Of a stretch of 64,000 nucleotides of DNA, positions 27,449-36,960 are shown one piece after another. The DNA is taken from positions 2,294,001 through 2,358,000 of the forward strand of contig NZ_CP022521.1 in NCBI RefSeq assembly GCF_002234535.1. The letters are read 5' to 3'. A model generated the notes under the pieces. The model searched no databases. It was not told where the DNA came from and saw nothing but the letters and a program-made list of their open reading frames with translations. The stretch comes from Actinoalloteichus hoggarensis. Lineage in GTDB: Bacteria; Actinomycetota; Actinomycetes; Mycobacteriales; Pseudonocardiaceae. Numbering within the stretch: position 1 is the stretch's first letter; each line of letters starts with the position of its first letter. The position numbers were made by a program, and so were the translations under genes.

Positions 27449-27483
27449 TCACCGACGAGTGACTCAGACGAAAGGGAGCTGGC

Positions 27484-29082
27484 ATGACGACACCTGACGA
27501 GCGGGTACCGGTGCTCATCGTGGGCGGGGCGCTGGCCGGCCTGTCGACCGCGGTGTTCCTCGCCTCGCACGGGGTGAAGGCGCTCGTGGTGGAGCGCCAT
27601 CCGGACACCCTGCTGCATCCTCGGGCGCGGGGCATCAATCCCCGCACCGTGGAGGCCTTCCGACAGGTCGGTCTCGAAGCCGCCCTGCGCGCCGAGGCGA
27701 GCATGAACGCCGACTTCGGGTCGCTGCCGATGCTGCGGGCGGAGTCGCTGGCCGGGCGGGAGATCTTCTCCGGGCCCGCCGACCAGCCCGACCCCAGCGG
27801 CGACGTCAGCCCCACCACCTGGGTGCCGATCGACCAGGACCGGCTGGAGCACGTCCTGCGGGCCAAGGCCGTGGAGTCGGGGGTCGAGCTGCGGTTCTCG
27901 ACCGAGGCCGTCTCGCATCATCAGGACGTCGACGGTGTCTCGGTGGTTCTGCTCGACCGCGAGTCCGGACAACGGCGCACCGTCCGCGCCGACTACCTGA
28001 TCGCCGCCGACGGCGGTCGCAGTCCGCTGCGCGAGGCGCTGGGCATCGGCGTGCAGGGGCCGGGCATGTTCGCCACGACGCTGTCGGTGCTGTTCGAGGC
28101 CGATCTCGAACCGGTGTTACGCGGCCGCCGATTCGGCATGTCCTACCTGGATCAGCCGCATCCGCAGACGGTGATCTACCCGCACGACGGCGAGCGGCGG
28201 TGGATCTTCGCGACCAGCATCCCGCAGGGCCGCACCCTCGAGGAGATGACCGACGACGAGTTCCAGGCGCTGATCGCGGCGGCCATCGGCCGGGACGACA
28301 TCGACGTCACGATCCTGGCCCAGCTGCCCGCGGGCGGGGTCAAGGCGCTGCGGTTCGACCTCGGCGCTCAGGTGGCCCAGCAGTACCGCTCCGGCCGGAT
28401 CTTCCTCGTCGGCGACTCGGCGCACCTGGTGCCGCCGACCGGCGGCTTCGGCGCCAGCCTCGGCATCCAGGACGCGCACAACCTGGCCTGGAAGCTGGCC
28501 GCCGTGCTGACCGGCACCGCAGGGCCCGCTCTGCTGGAGACCTACGAGCGGGAGCGGCAGGCCGCCGCGTTCCTCACGTTCCGCACCTCGCTGTCGCTCA
28601 TGCACGACCGGACGGGGTCCGACGCGGACAAGGACCACTCCGCCGACTACGGGGCGACGGTCTTCGGCTACCGCTACGACGGCGGAGCGCCCGTGCCCCC
28701 CGGCGACCTGTGCGGCCAGCCCGGCACGCGGGCTCCGCACGTCGTGCTCACCGACGGTGCGGCGGAGTCGTCCTCGCTCGACCTGTTCGGCGGGTCGTTC
28801 GTCCTGCTCACCTCGGGTTCGGGGGAGTGGGCGGAGGCCGGAGCGAAGGCCGCGGCGCGAACCGATGTCGCGCTCGCGGTGCACGTCGTCGACGGGGCGG
28901 GCTCCGACCTGCGCAGCGTCGCGGGCGGATTCGCCGCCGCGTACGGCATCGAGGGCGGCGGCGCGGTCCTGGTCCGTCCGGACGGATTCGTCGCCTGGCG
29001 GGCCGAGACGCCGAGCGGCACGGCCGAGGACGACGTCGTCGCGGCGTTGCTCGCGGCGACCGCGCGCGCCGAGGCCGGCTGA
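27484..29082 (+). CDS. FAD-dependent aromatic polyketide hydroxylase
   Basis: 532 residues, long PHBH-fold class with C-terminal thioredoxin-like domain. FAD site GGALAG (residues 14-19), DG motif IAADGGRSPLR, GD motif FLVGDSAHLVPPTGGFGA, and the C-terminal VLVRPDGFVAWR. AAAGGGAG lies 6 bp upstream of the ATG. Related in architecture to the protein at 24283 but clearly diverged. Candidate for ring hydroxylation or oxidative rearrangement of the polyketide. Ends before a bidirectional terminator. Confidence 0.92.
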   Translation: MTTPDERVPVLIVGGALAGLSTAVFLASHGVKALVVERHPDTLLHPRARGINPRTVEAFRQVGLEAALRAEASMNADFGSLPMLRAESLAGREIFSGPADQPDPSGDVSPTTWVPIDQDRLEHVLRAKAVESGVELRFSTEAVSHHQDVDGVSVVLLDRESGQRRTVRADYLIAADGGRSPLREALGIGVQGPGMFATTLSVLFEADLEPVLRGRRFGMSYLDQPHPQTVIYPHDGERRWIFATSIPQGRTLEEMTDDEFQALIAAAIGRDDIDVTILAQLPAGGVKALRFDLGAQVAQQYRSGRIFLVGDSAHLVPPTGGFGASLGIQDAHNLAWKLAAVLTGTAGPALLETYERERQAAAFLTFRTSLSLMHDRTGSDADKDHSADYGATVFGYRYDGGAPVPPGDLCGQPGTRAPHVVLTDGAAESSSLDLFGGSFVLLTSGSGEWAEAGAKAAARTDVALAVHVVDGAGSDLRSVAGGFAAAYGIEGGGAVLVRPDGFVAWRAETPSGTAEDDVVAALLAATARAEAG

Positions 29083-29351
29083 GGGGCTTTCGTTCGTCGG
29101 GGCGCCCTGGTCCGAGAGGCCGCGCGACCTCGCCGTGCCGACGGGAATGGCGAGACTCGTCGACGGTGTGGCGCCGATGGGTGTCGCCGGCAGCGGCGGC
29201 GCGGGGTCGAGGCGGCCGAAGACGGTCCGCGGAGCGGCGCACGGCCACGTGCGGGATGAGATCTCGGACTCGCCTGCCGACCGCAGGCAGGTGGGGACCG
29301 ACGGACCCGCAGGGGAAGACGACGCCTCCGTACCCGGCGCGGCCGAGAGAC

Positions 29352-29387
29352 GACGAACGCGGTGGTCGGCGGACCACCGCGTTCGTC
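29352..29387. terminator. Bidirectional hairpin terminator
   Basis: Perfect 16-bp stem GACGAACGCGGTGGTC / GACCACCGCGTTCGTC with a 4-nt loop, placed between the convergent FAD monooxygenase (+) and membrane protein (-). The rest of 29083-29425 contains no gene. Confidence 0.85.
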
Positions 29388-29425
29388 CGGTCCTGGGCAG
29401 GACGCCGTCCCGACGCCGGGAGCGC

Positions 29426-30061
29426 TCAGCGCAGCTTGGCGAGGCGACGACGCTCGAGGTAGGCGGCGAGGGCGTACGCCCCGCCACCCGCGACGGCGAG
29501 GACCCCGAGCGCTCCGGCACCGCTGAAGAACAGCGCACCGGCGCCGACGAGGGTGAGCCAGCTGCCGAGGCTGTAGTGCAGCGTGTTGCGGCGGATGGCG
29601 CCCTCGGCGATGTTGATCATTCCGACGACGAACACGGCGCCGGTGGGCCAGAGCACCGCCTGCGCGTCGGCGGACATCTCCATGGTGCTCGTCATGCCGC
29701 TGATGGCCATGGTGAGCGCGATGAAGACGGTGCCCCACGCGGTGCCGACCAGCTTCTCCCGCGCGACCGAGGCCTCGTCGGCGCCGAACTGGGCGAGCTT
29801 GGCGGCGATGAGGGCGAGGATCACCCCGGGCACGATGCCCAGCCCGAGCAGGACGAACGGCAGCCAGCCGGGCAGCTCCAGCAGGGGGTCCGGCCCGGTG
29901 GACACGGCGAACGCGCCGTGCCCGAACACGAAGGCGAAGGCGAAGGCGGTGTAGCTGGCACGGTTGTCCACCGGAAGGGGATGCTGGTCCCCAGGGGCTG
30001 CGTCGGCGTTGTCGTTCTTGCCTGCGGTGTCGTTCTGCACGGTGGTGTCGGTATCGGTCAT
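29426..30061 (-). CDS. Multispan membrane protein of unknown function
   Basis: 211 residues: an acidic, Asp/Asn/Thr-rich N-terminal tail (~35 residues), then about six hydrophobic segments (around 36-56, 63-88, 104-125, 135-157, 163-182, 184-201) and a short basic C-terminus. GHGAFAVSTGPDPL follows helix 1. I do not recognise a family of known function. GGAG lies 6 bp before the ATG. It is last in a minus-strand run after the GMC oxidoreductase and could take part in product export or in supporting a membrane redox step. Confidence 0.65.
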   Translation of the reverse strand: MTDTDTTVQNDTAGKNDNADAAPGDQHPLPVDNRASYTAFAFAFVFGHGAFAVSTGPDPLLELPGWLPFVLLGLGIVPGVILALIAAKLAQFGADEASVAREKLVGTAWGTVFIALTMAISGMTSTMEMSADAQAVLWPTGAVFVVGMINIAEGAIRRNTLHYSLGSWLTLVGAGALFFSGAGALGVLAVAGGGAYALAAYLERRRLAKLR

Positions 30062-30206
30062 CTGAGTCTCCGGCAGGGGTCTCGTTGATCGGGCGTGGAT
30101 CGATGGCTACAGGGGAGGGCTGATCAGGAGGTCCGCGTACGCTCTCGCGACTTCGATCGACGTCGATCAACGTCGGGACCCGTGTTGCGCGGTGGTCTCC
30201 TCTCGG

Positions 30207-32357
30207 TCAGGAGGCGCGTCGTCGTCGCAGAGCGGAGGTCATGAAGAAGGAGGCGAAGCGGGCGAGCGCGCGCAGCCTGCGGGGGAGGGTGAAGGCCCGG
30301 CCGGTGAGCGACATCCCCAGCCGTGCCAGATCACGGGGGCCGATGGTGATCACGAAGCGCTGAGTCTCCGCAGGGTCGCCGTCGACGGGAGAGATCTCGG
30401 TGCGCAGCGTGGTGAGGCCCGCCAGCAGGTCCATCGGGTGGCGGGACCGGACGACCTTGGTGCCCGAGAGCCGCCAGGGGCGTCCGTGATCGTCGTCGAA
30501 GCGCAGGGCGTAGACCATCGCCTCGGCCCTGCCGTCCGGGAACAGCGACATCGACCCGGAGATCTCCATCTGCGTGGCGACGTCGTCGACGTCGATCACG
30601 CCCCGCATCGGCACCGTGTGCGCCTCGTCGGTGAGGAACGGGTCCATGCCGGGAATCTCCGCGCGCAGCGACACGACCATCCTCGGGTGCTCTCGTGGAC
30701 CCGTGGCCATCTGCTCCTCGAAGACGACGCCGTCGCCCCTGGTGGTGGCGTGCAGCCGGGACTGCGACACGTAGGCGGCGTCCTCGGGGATCTCGCCCGG
30801 CACCACCGAGTCCCATTCGGACGCCCGCCACTCGGGTCTGCCGGATCGACGGATGATCGTCTCCACCGACCGCTCCGCGGTCGCGAGGATCGTGGCGGAG
30901 GGGTTCACGCCGGTCGCCGCCGGAATCACCGAGCCGTCCATGACGAACAGACCCGGATAGCCGTGCACCTCGCCCGCGTCGTCGACCACGCCTGCGGCGG
31001 CGTCCGGCCCGGAACGCACCCCGCCCAGCGCGTGGACGGTGATGGTGCGACGCATCAGCGACCAGGTGAAGGGGTTGTACAGGCGCGCGTCGAGGAGATG
31101 CGCCACCGCCGGACCCACCCGGGTCTGCGACCGGTACAACTGTGCCTGCCACCGGTTGTTCCACGCCAGGGTGGCGTCCCCCCTGGCATCCAGGCGGAGC
31201 GTCCCCTTGCCGGAGTCCTTGCCCATCGCGAGGACCGTGAAGGTCTGGCGCCGGTCGGTGTGCCGCACGCTGCGCTGCCACCAGTCGCGTACCCGGCGAG
31301 CGGGAAGGATGGCGTCGAACAAGGCGTTCAGCGGCGGGGGGAAGGCACCGTCCTGCACCTGATACCACACCGGCCGTCGGCCTTCCGGGACGTCCAGCAC
31401 GGTGTTGGTGGTGATGGTCGGTCCGGTCGTCATGTCCGGCCGCCGGCCGCGGAGCTCCGCCAGCGTGAGGAAGTCACCGTTGCCGGAGAACCCCTTGCCG
31501 AGCTGGTGAGACAGGCGGGGCAGGGTGCGGTGGACGTCGCGGGATCGGAGCAGGAGTTCGTTGGTCGCCACCGCCCCGGCGGCGAGGACGACCTTGGGCG
31601 CGGACCACGCGCGCGGCGGTGCGTCGGGCTCGGAGGGGGTCGAGGCGAACACCCTGTAGCCGTCGCCGTCACGCTCGATGCGCGTGACCTGCGCGTCGGT
31701 GACGGCGCGAGCGCCCGCGTTCTCGGCCGCGGCGAGGTAGGTGTAGTCCAGGGTGTTCTTGGCTCCGTGATTGCAGCCGATGACGCACTCGCCGACGAAG
31801 GCGCACCCTCGGCGCGGGGCACCGTGGATGTTCGGCCGCCAGGTGTCCGGATCGCCGAAGGTCACCGCCAGATTGGGCCGCACGGTGGCCTCGTCCTTGT
31901 CCGTGTTCTTGAGGAGCTGTTCCATGAGCTCCGTGCGAGGCGGGAGCTTTCCGGTCCGGGGATCCTCGCCGACCGGGGAGACTCCCATCATGTGCGCGGC
32001 CAGGTCGTAGTACGGGTCGAGCTGCTCGCGTCGGAGATGGGCGGGCCAGCGGTCGTCCAGCGTCTCGCTGAACGGCCGGGCGAACACGTTCGCGTACACA
32101 AGCGATCCGCCGCCCCAGCCCGCGGCCTGGACACTGCCCATGTTGTCGAGCCACCGGATGTCGAAGAGCCCTCGGTCGAGATCCCACAGCCAGCCGTCCT
32201 TCAGTTCGGGCTTGCGGGGGAAGTCACCGAGTCTCCAGCGGCGGCCGCGTTCGAGGACGACGACCGAGAATCCCGCCTGCGCGAGGCGAGCCGCGGCCAC
32301 GGCACCGCCGAACCCGCTGCCGACGACGATGGCGTCGGCGTCGAATCGTTCAGTCAT
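30207..32357 (-). CDS. GMC-family (cholesterol-oxidase-like) FAD oxidoreductase
   Basis: 716 residues. FAD site GSGFGG near residue 13, the GGGSLVYANV segment, and the GMC C-terminal signature with MDGSVIPAATGVNPSATILA. A further ~170 residues follow the normal GMC end, resembling the C-terminal extension of bacterial cholesterol-oxidase/ester-type GMC proteins. ATG 32357 has GAAGGGAA upstream; the open frame continues 5' without homology. GMC enzymes oxidise alcohols using FAD and oxygen. Several pentangular polyketide clusters contain one; the step is not firmly known. No signal peptide. Confidence 0.85.
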   Translation of the reverse strand: MTERFDADAIVVGSGFGGAVAAARLAQAGFSVVVLERGRRWRLGDFPRKPELKDGWLWDLDRGLFDIRWLDNMGSVQAAGWGGGSLVYANVFARPFSETLDDRWPAHLRREQLDPYYDLAAHMMGVSPVGEDPRTGKLPPRTELMEQLLKNTDKDEATVRPNLAVTFGDPDTWRPNIHGAPRRGCAFVGECVIGCNHGAKNTLDYTYLAAAENAGARAVTDAQVTRIERDGDGYRVFASTPSEPDAPPRAWSAPKVVLAAGAVATNELLLRSRDVHRTLPRLSHQLGKGFSGNGDFLTLAELRGRRPDMTTGPTITTNTVLDVPEGRRPVWYQVQDGAFPPPLNALFDAILPARRVRDWWQRSVRHTDRRQTFTVLAMGKDSGKGTLRLDARGDATLAWNNRWQAQLYRSQTRVGPAVAHLLDARLYNPFTWSLMRRTITVHALGGVRSGPDAAAGVVDDAGEVHGYPGLFVMDGSVIPAATGVNPSATILATAERSVETIIRRSGRPEWRASEWDSVVPGEIPEDAAYVSQSRLHATTRGDGVVFEEQMATGPREHPRMVVSLRAEIPGMDPFLTDEAHTVPMRGVIDVDDVATQMEISGSMSLFPDGRAEAMVYALRFDDDHGRPWRLSGTKVVRSRHPMDLLAGLTTLRTEISPVDGDPAETQRFVITIGPRDLARLGMSLTGRAFTLPRRLRALARFASFFMTSALRRRRAS

Positions 32358-32606
32358 GATCGTTCCCTTCAGTGCGGGTGTCGTCGTGGGTGTAAAGTGA
32401 CGATCCGCCGTAGACGGACGTCGGATCCGCCACCGAGGCACCCGCAGGTGCTGGGTATTCGAGGTGCTCGACGGGCGGCCGCGGCCTCGACACCGGGCGC
32501 ACCGCACCCGTGTTCTTCTGGTTCGACAGGGATCAGGACGACGGCCCTGGTGGGCGCGAGGCATGGACCCGGGTGCGGTGACCAGAGACCTCGCGCTCCT
32601 CGGCGC

Positions 32607-32671
32607 GAGGACGTTCACCTGTCTGCCCGCACGACGTCGCAGGTCAGTGCGTGGCGCAGGCGAACGTCCTC
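32607..32671 (-). terminator. Long-armed inverted repeat after Dabb gene
   Basis: 15-bp arms GAGGACGTTCACCTG / CAGGCGAACGTCCTC with one mismatch and a 35-nt loop, beginning 14 bp past the Dabb stop on the minus strand. Likely terminator or attenuator between the Dabb and GMC genes. No gene was seen in the remainder of 32358-32684. Confidence 0.5.
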
Positions 32672-32684
32672 GTCCCGGTGACGC

Positions 32685-33095
32685 TCAGCTGGTCGCGTGC
32701 CTGCCCGGTGCCGCGCTGCCGATGTACTCCTTGAGGTTGGAGATCAGCTCGACGAGGTCGGGGTGGGCGTCGAATCGGCGCTGGTGGATGGCGGCGATCT
32801 TCTCGCCCATCTCCGGGTCCTTGTCGTCGGTGACGTCGAACGAGGCGAACCGCTCGATCAGAGGCAGCCCCATCCGGTCCACCTGAAGGTGCGCCGGGTC
32901 GTTCATCATCTTCTCGTACTCCTCGAGGTCGGCGACCGAGGAGACGGCGGCGTACTGGTACTCCCCGCCGAAGTCGCGGCCGAAGACCGCGCCCGGGCTG
33001 TCCGCGTTCTGCGCGCCCATCCCGTCGATGATGGCGTCCACCGTCTCCTGCGGGACCTCCGGCTTGATGGTGAAGCGAATGCAGTGGTAGATCAT
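32685..33095 (-). CDS. Dabb-family (stress-responsive A/B barrel) protein
   Basis: 136 residues. MIYHCIRFTIKPEVPQETVD, SVADLEEYEKMMNDPAHLQV and the overall pattern match the dimeric alpha/beta-barrel Dabb family, which includes olivetolic acid cyclase. It may be a cyclase or chaperone for a reactive intermediate. AAGGAAGGGGA precedes the ATG. Sits 74 bp downstream of an NmrA-like gene in a minus-strand group. Confidence 0.78.
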   Translation of the reverse strand: MIYHCIRFTIKPEVPQETVDAIIDGMGAQNADSPGAVFGRDFGGEYQYAAVSSVADLEEYEKMMNDPAHLQVDRMGLPLIERFASFDVTDDKDPEMGEKIAAIHQRRFDAHPDLVELISNLKEYIGSAAPGRHATS

Positions 33096-33169
33096 CGATG
33101 TTCCCCTTCCTTGGTCTTCCTCGGTGGCCGGCCGATCGGCCGGCCGGGCGGTCTGGGCGATGCCGTCGG

Positions 33170-34024
33170 TCAGGCCTGGCCGAAGACGGCGGCGTGATCG
33201 CGGGCGAACTCGTCGATGTCGCGGGCGGGCCTGCCGGTGAGGTCGGCGACGGAGGTGTGCACCTCGGCGGCCTCACCCTTGGCGTAGTGGGAGTAGTCCT
33301 CGACGAGGCCTGCGAGCTGCCACGGCGGAATCACCTGGGCCAGCGCGGCGGTGAACTGCTCGGCGGGCACGTCCTCGAAGGCGATCGCTCGGCCGGTGGC
33401 CGCCGACAGCGCCTGGGCGATCTCCTCATGGGTCACGGCCCGAGGGCCGGTCAGGGTGTACGTCCGACCGGTGTGTCCCTCGCTGGTGAGCACGGCGGCG
33501 GCGGCCTCGGCGATGTCCCGTGTATCGATCAGGCTGACGGCGGCGTCTCCGATCGGTGCGCCGAACGAGCCGTAGGCGATGGTGGGCGCGAAGCCGAGCA
33601 GCGCCTGCATGTAGAGGTTGGGACGCAGCACCGTGTGATCGAGCCCGAGCTCCTCGACGTGGGCCTCCACCTCGGCGTGCCAGCGCAGGAACCGCACCGG
33701 CGAGTTCGTGCGCGCCGCGTACTGCGAGAGCAGCACGAGTCGGTGCACGCCCGCCTTGACGGCGAGGTCGGCGAAGCGCTTCTGCAGCTCGGCTGCCTTC
33801 TCTTCGGAGGGACTGTTCAGGAAGACCGCGTCGACGCCGTCGAGCGCGGCGGAGACCGCGTCCGGGTCCCGCAGGTCGGCGACGACGTTCTCGACTCCGG
33901 AGATCGCCTTGGCGGAGTCGCGGATCATCGCGCGCACGGTGGCGCCGCGGGCCTGGAGCGCGGGGATCAGGGCCGATCCCACGGTTCCGGTCGCTCCGGT
34001 CACGAGCACGGTGGGTGCGTTCAT
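33170..34024 (-). CDS. NmrA-like atypical SDR (NAD(P)H-binding)
   Basis: 284 residues. The N-terminal TGATGTVG replaces the classical SDR glycine motif, and VLRPNLYMQALLGF plus the C-terminal TGRPARDIDEFARDHAAVF match NmrA/quinone-reductase-like proteins. The YxxxK pair of classical SDRs is absent at the usual place. Members can sense or use NAD(P) and some reduce quinones. Downstream of the MFS gene by 112 bp on the same strand. Role in the pathway: possible quinone reductase. Confidence 0.85.
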   Translation of the reverse strand: MNAPTVLVTGATGTVGSALIPALQARGATVRAMIRDSAKAISGVENVVADLRDPDAVSAALDGVDAVFLNSPSEEKAAELQKRFADLAVKAGVHRLVLLSQYAARTNSPVRFLRWHAEVEAHVEELGLDHTVLRPNLYMQALLGFAPTIAYGSFGAPIGDAAVSLIDTRDIAEAAAAVLTSEGHTGRTYTLTGPRAVTHEEIAQALSAATGRAIAFEDVPAEQFTAALAQVIPPWQLAGLVEDYSHYAKGEAAEVHTSVADLTGRPARDIDEFARDHAAVFGQA

Positions 34025-34136
34025 CGGTTCAGTCGTCCTTGTCTCGGTATCCGTCGGGGACGTTCCTCGACGGGGTCGTTCTCACGGTCGTGTCCTGCCG
34101 CGCCGAGGGCTGTTCCTCAGCGGGGTCTGTATCGGC

Positions 34137-35570
34137 TCATCGCGTTCCGACGGTGGTCGCGGCGGTCGGCGACTCGACCCCCGGTGTCCGGCCGAAAGGG
34201 ATGAGCGACACGGCGAAGGCGGCGGCGATCAGCGTCGACTGGGCGAGGAACGCGGTCGTGAACGAGATGTCCTCGCCCGCCGTCGCCGATCCGATGGCGA
34301 TCCCGGCCAGCGCGGCGAGTCCGACCGCGCCGCCCAGCTGTTGGGCGGTGCTGATCACACCGCTGACCAGGCCGGACTCGCCTTCCCTGCTGTCGCGTAC
34401 CGCCATCGTGGTGGTGGTGATGGTGCCGATCCCGAAGCCGGTGCCCAGCAGGAGGAACGCGCCGATGAGGCTGAGGGAGATGCCGCCTGCCGTCGGTTCC
34501 GGTGCCAACAGCAGCAGACCGGCCAGCAACAGGGCCAGTGCGACCTGAAGCGCGCGCTGCGGCCCGATCAGCCTGGCCAGCGTCGGTGCGACGGCGCTAC
34601 CGAGGATGATCATGCCCGCGAACGGCGTCTGGGCGAGGCCGGTCGCCGGCGCACCCATCCCCAGAGCCTCCTGCTGATACAGCGGCAGGAAGAAGAGCAG
34701 GCTCGTCATCGTGGCACCGAGCATCATGATCAGCGATCCGGGAAGGATCACCCGTCGGTCCCGGACGATGCCGAGCGGGACCAGCGGATGCGAGCAGCGG
34801 CGTTCGACGATCACGAAGCTCAGCAGCGAGACGACGCCGAGCCCGAAGCCGATCACGGTGCCGGGGGAGCCCCAGCCGACCTCGGCGGCGAGGATCAGGG
34901 ACACGGCCAGCGCGGAGATCGCGACGGTGATGGTGACGGCGCCGAGCACGTCGAAGCGGCCGGGCCTGCGCGGGGATGCCTGAACCGCGTACCACACCAT
35001 GAACGCGCTGACGACGCCGAAGGGCACCGGTGTCCAGAACACCGCCTGCCAGCCCAGCAGCTCGGTCAGCGTGCCCCCGAAGAAGACGCCGAGCAGGCTG
35101 CCGAGTCCCGTGACCACGCCCCAGACGCCCATGGCGCGGGTGCGTCCCGCCGGGGACGGGTGGAGCGAGAGCAGCAGTGCCAGGGACGAGGGCATCAGGA
35201 CCGCCGCCCCGATTCCCTGGACGACCCGGGCGCTGATCAGCATGAAGCCGTCGGCGGCCAGGGCGCAGAAGACCGAGGCCGCGAGGTAGCCCGTCATGCC
35301 TGCCAGGAAGATCCGGCGTGGCCCGAGCAGGTCGGCGAGGCGGCCGCCGAGGAGCAGCAGGCCCGCCAGGGCCACCAGATACCCGCTCGCGACCATCGTC
35401 AGTTCGGCGGCCGAGAGCCGCAGGCTCTCCCGGATCGCGGGCCCGGCGAGATTGACCATCGCGGTGCTGAACACGACCAGGAACATGGCGACCGCCAGGC
35501 CTGCCATCGCCACACCTCGCGGTACCCGTGGTCGGGTGACCGTCGTGGCGGGTGCGGTGTCGTCGCTCAT
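34137..35570 (-). CDS. MFS drug exporter (DHA2-type)
   Basis: 477 residues, about 14 membrane helices. LGPRRIFLAGMTGYL after helices 2-3 matches MFS motif A, and RVVQGIGAAVLMPSSLALL the drug-exporter motif B region. Expected to export the polyketide with proton antiport. AAGGACGAGG precedes ATG 35570. Its upstream DNA carries a perfect inverted repeat (35679-35698) typical of TetR- or MarR-type repressor sites. Confidence 0.9.
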   Translation of the reverse strand: MSDDTAPATTVTRPRVPRGVAMAGLAVAMFLVVFSTAMVNLAGPAIRESLRLSAAELTMVASGYLVALAGLLLLGGRLADLLGPRRIFLAGMTGYLAASVFCALAADGFMLISARVVQGIGAAVLMPSSLALLLSLHPSPAGRTRAMGVWGVVTGLGSLLGVFFGGTLTELLGWQAVFWTPVPFGVVSAFMVWYAVQASPRRPGRFDVLGAVTITVAISALAVSLILAAEVGWGSPGTVIGFGLGVVSLLSFVIVERRCSHPLVPLGIVRDRRVILPGSLIMMLGATMTSLLFFLPLYQQEALGMGAPATGLAQTPFAGMIILGSAVAPTLARLIGPQRALQVALALLLAGLLLLAPEPTAGGISLSLIGAFLLLGTGFGIGTITTTTMAVRDSREGESGLVSGVISTAQQLGGAVGLAALAGIAIGSATAGEDISFTTAFLAQSTLIAAAFAVSLIPFGRTPGVESPTAATTVGTR

Positions 35571-35678
35571 CGCCTCGTCCTTGTCCGAGTGGGTGTGCCC
35601 GCCATGTCGTGACGCGGGCGCCGACGGCCGTGGCGGCCGGGGTGGTCGAGGCTTCCGGGCCTCGACCTCGGTGCATCC

Positions 35679-35698
35679 GATAGTGATTGATCACTATC
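35679..35698. promoter_or_regulatory. Operator 1: perfect inverted repeat upstream of MFS exporter
   Basis: GATAGTGAT-TG-ATCACTATC, 9-bp perfect arms with a 2-bp centre. Read towards the MFS gene it lies within TTGATA...TATCGG, so it overlaps a probable promoter. Length and symmetry fit a TetR-family repressor. A related site is at 35962. Confidence 0.7.
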
Positions 35699-36880
35699 AA
35701 TAGGCGCGTCAGAGCTCCTGCTTCACGGGTGGATCAGGAGAAGCTCGCGCCCGTGGTCGGGCGTCGGGGTGTGACCCGATGGAGAGACCGGCTGTCCGAC
35801 CTGTGTCGCTCGCAGGCACATCGCCTCGCCGGACGACCTCTCCCTGCCCGACCGCGGCGGTCGGGTGCTCCCGACCTGACCGCCTCCCGCGAGAGCTGCG
35901 CCGAGTCGAGACGCCGCCTCTCGTGGTGGTGCGGCCGGTGCTCACCGCCCGACCATCATGGTTGATAGTTAACAGTCACTACCAAGGCGCTGTCAAATCG
36001 CGTCGTAACGCGCTCGGCGGCCGGGCCTGGTCGGTGACCGCACCCGCGCCGACCTGCTGAGACGGCCTTCAGCCACCAGACGACGGGCGTCCATCGCCCA
36101 GTGGCGGCCGCGAAGACCGGGAGGTCGGCGCGGCATGCGTTGAACTGGCGTTTCCCCCGTCATCGACGTCGGCGGACCGCCATGTGCGCGAGTCGAGGCG
36201 AACCGACACCTCGGCACGTTCGTCATCGCTGTGATCCGCATCGCAACTCTCCGGGCGCCTGGCTGTCTGGAGGCCTGGATTCCCGCGCCGGCAGCGATCG
36301 GTGCCGGTTCTCGCGACACACCGGATCGGAGTGCGTGCGGACTCTCACTCCTGACGGCGGGGACGCGGTGACGGGCCTGACGGGTTCGGACGCGGAGCCG
36401 AGTGACCCGGATGCTTCGGCGGGGCGCACGGCACGTCGCCCGGAGGCGGTTGTCTCGGTGATCGAGCCGAGGCAGCCGGTGCAGCCGGGCCGGGCCAGGT
36501 GTGACGCCCCCGCAGCGGAGATCGGAGAGGGTCCACGCCGAGCATCACGCCGACTCGGCGTACTCCTCGGTCGTGGGGCACCGCCGCCGCACCGGCCACC
36601 GGGGAGCAGAGCCGGCTCCGCCGGGCGCCCGGCGGGCCTGCGTGCGAGGGAGAAGCCGTCGAATCGAGCGTGTGGTGCCCCGTCGAGTCAGGCCGGGAGA
36701 GTGACCGGACACATCCCGCCGCCCGCATCCGGCAGGACCTCGGCGGTCGGGCCGTACGCACCCCGGCGCGCACACTCGGACGCACGGCACCCGGCCACCT
36801 GCCGCAACACCGTGCCTGTCGGGTCGGAACCCGGGCCGGGTTCCGAAGCCAGGCGCCGCCGTGTGCGACGGCGCGAGCGC
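35699..36880. other. Long intergenic region without a supported gene
   Basis: About 1.2 kb. Contains operator 2 (35962-35985) and otherwise only Arg/Pro-rich spurious frames on both strands. A regulator gene would be expected between or beside the two operators but no HTH protein can be read in any frame. The base composition falls around 35940-36010. Confidence 0.45.
35962..35985. promoter_or_regulatory. Operator 2: related imperfect inverted repeat
   Basis: TTGATAGTTAACAGTCACTACCAA has the same 5' half (TTGATAGT) and 3' half (TCACTAYC) as operator 1 read on the opposite strand, with identical spacing. The shared halves suggest one regulator for both sites. Confidence 0.6.
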
Positions 36881-36912
36881 GGCGTGGCCCGTCGTTCGCC
36901 CGGGGCCACGCC
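36881..36912 (-). terminator. Hairpin terminator after SchA/CurD copy 2
   Basis: Perfect 10-bp stem GGCGTGGCCC / GGGCCACGCC, 12-nt loop, 48 bp past the stop codon on the minus strand. It closes the glycosyltransferase-amidotransferase operon. Confidence 0.7.
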
Positions 36913-36960
36913 GCGGCCGGGCCGGTCGCCCCCCGACCGGTCCCGTCGTGCGGTCCGCCG

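Noticed and set aside
30192-32681. 829-residue open frame antisense to the GMC oxidoreductase
   Set aside because: Composition typical of a shadow frame; GMC motifs on the opposite strand are unambiguous.
35709-35945. A 78-residue minus-strand frame between the two operators as a possible regulator remnant
   Set aside because: No helix-turn-helix pattern and a composition typical of non-coding GC-rich DNA.
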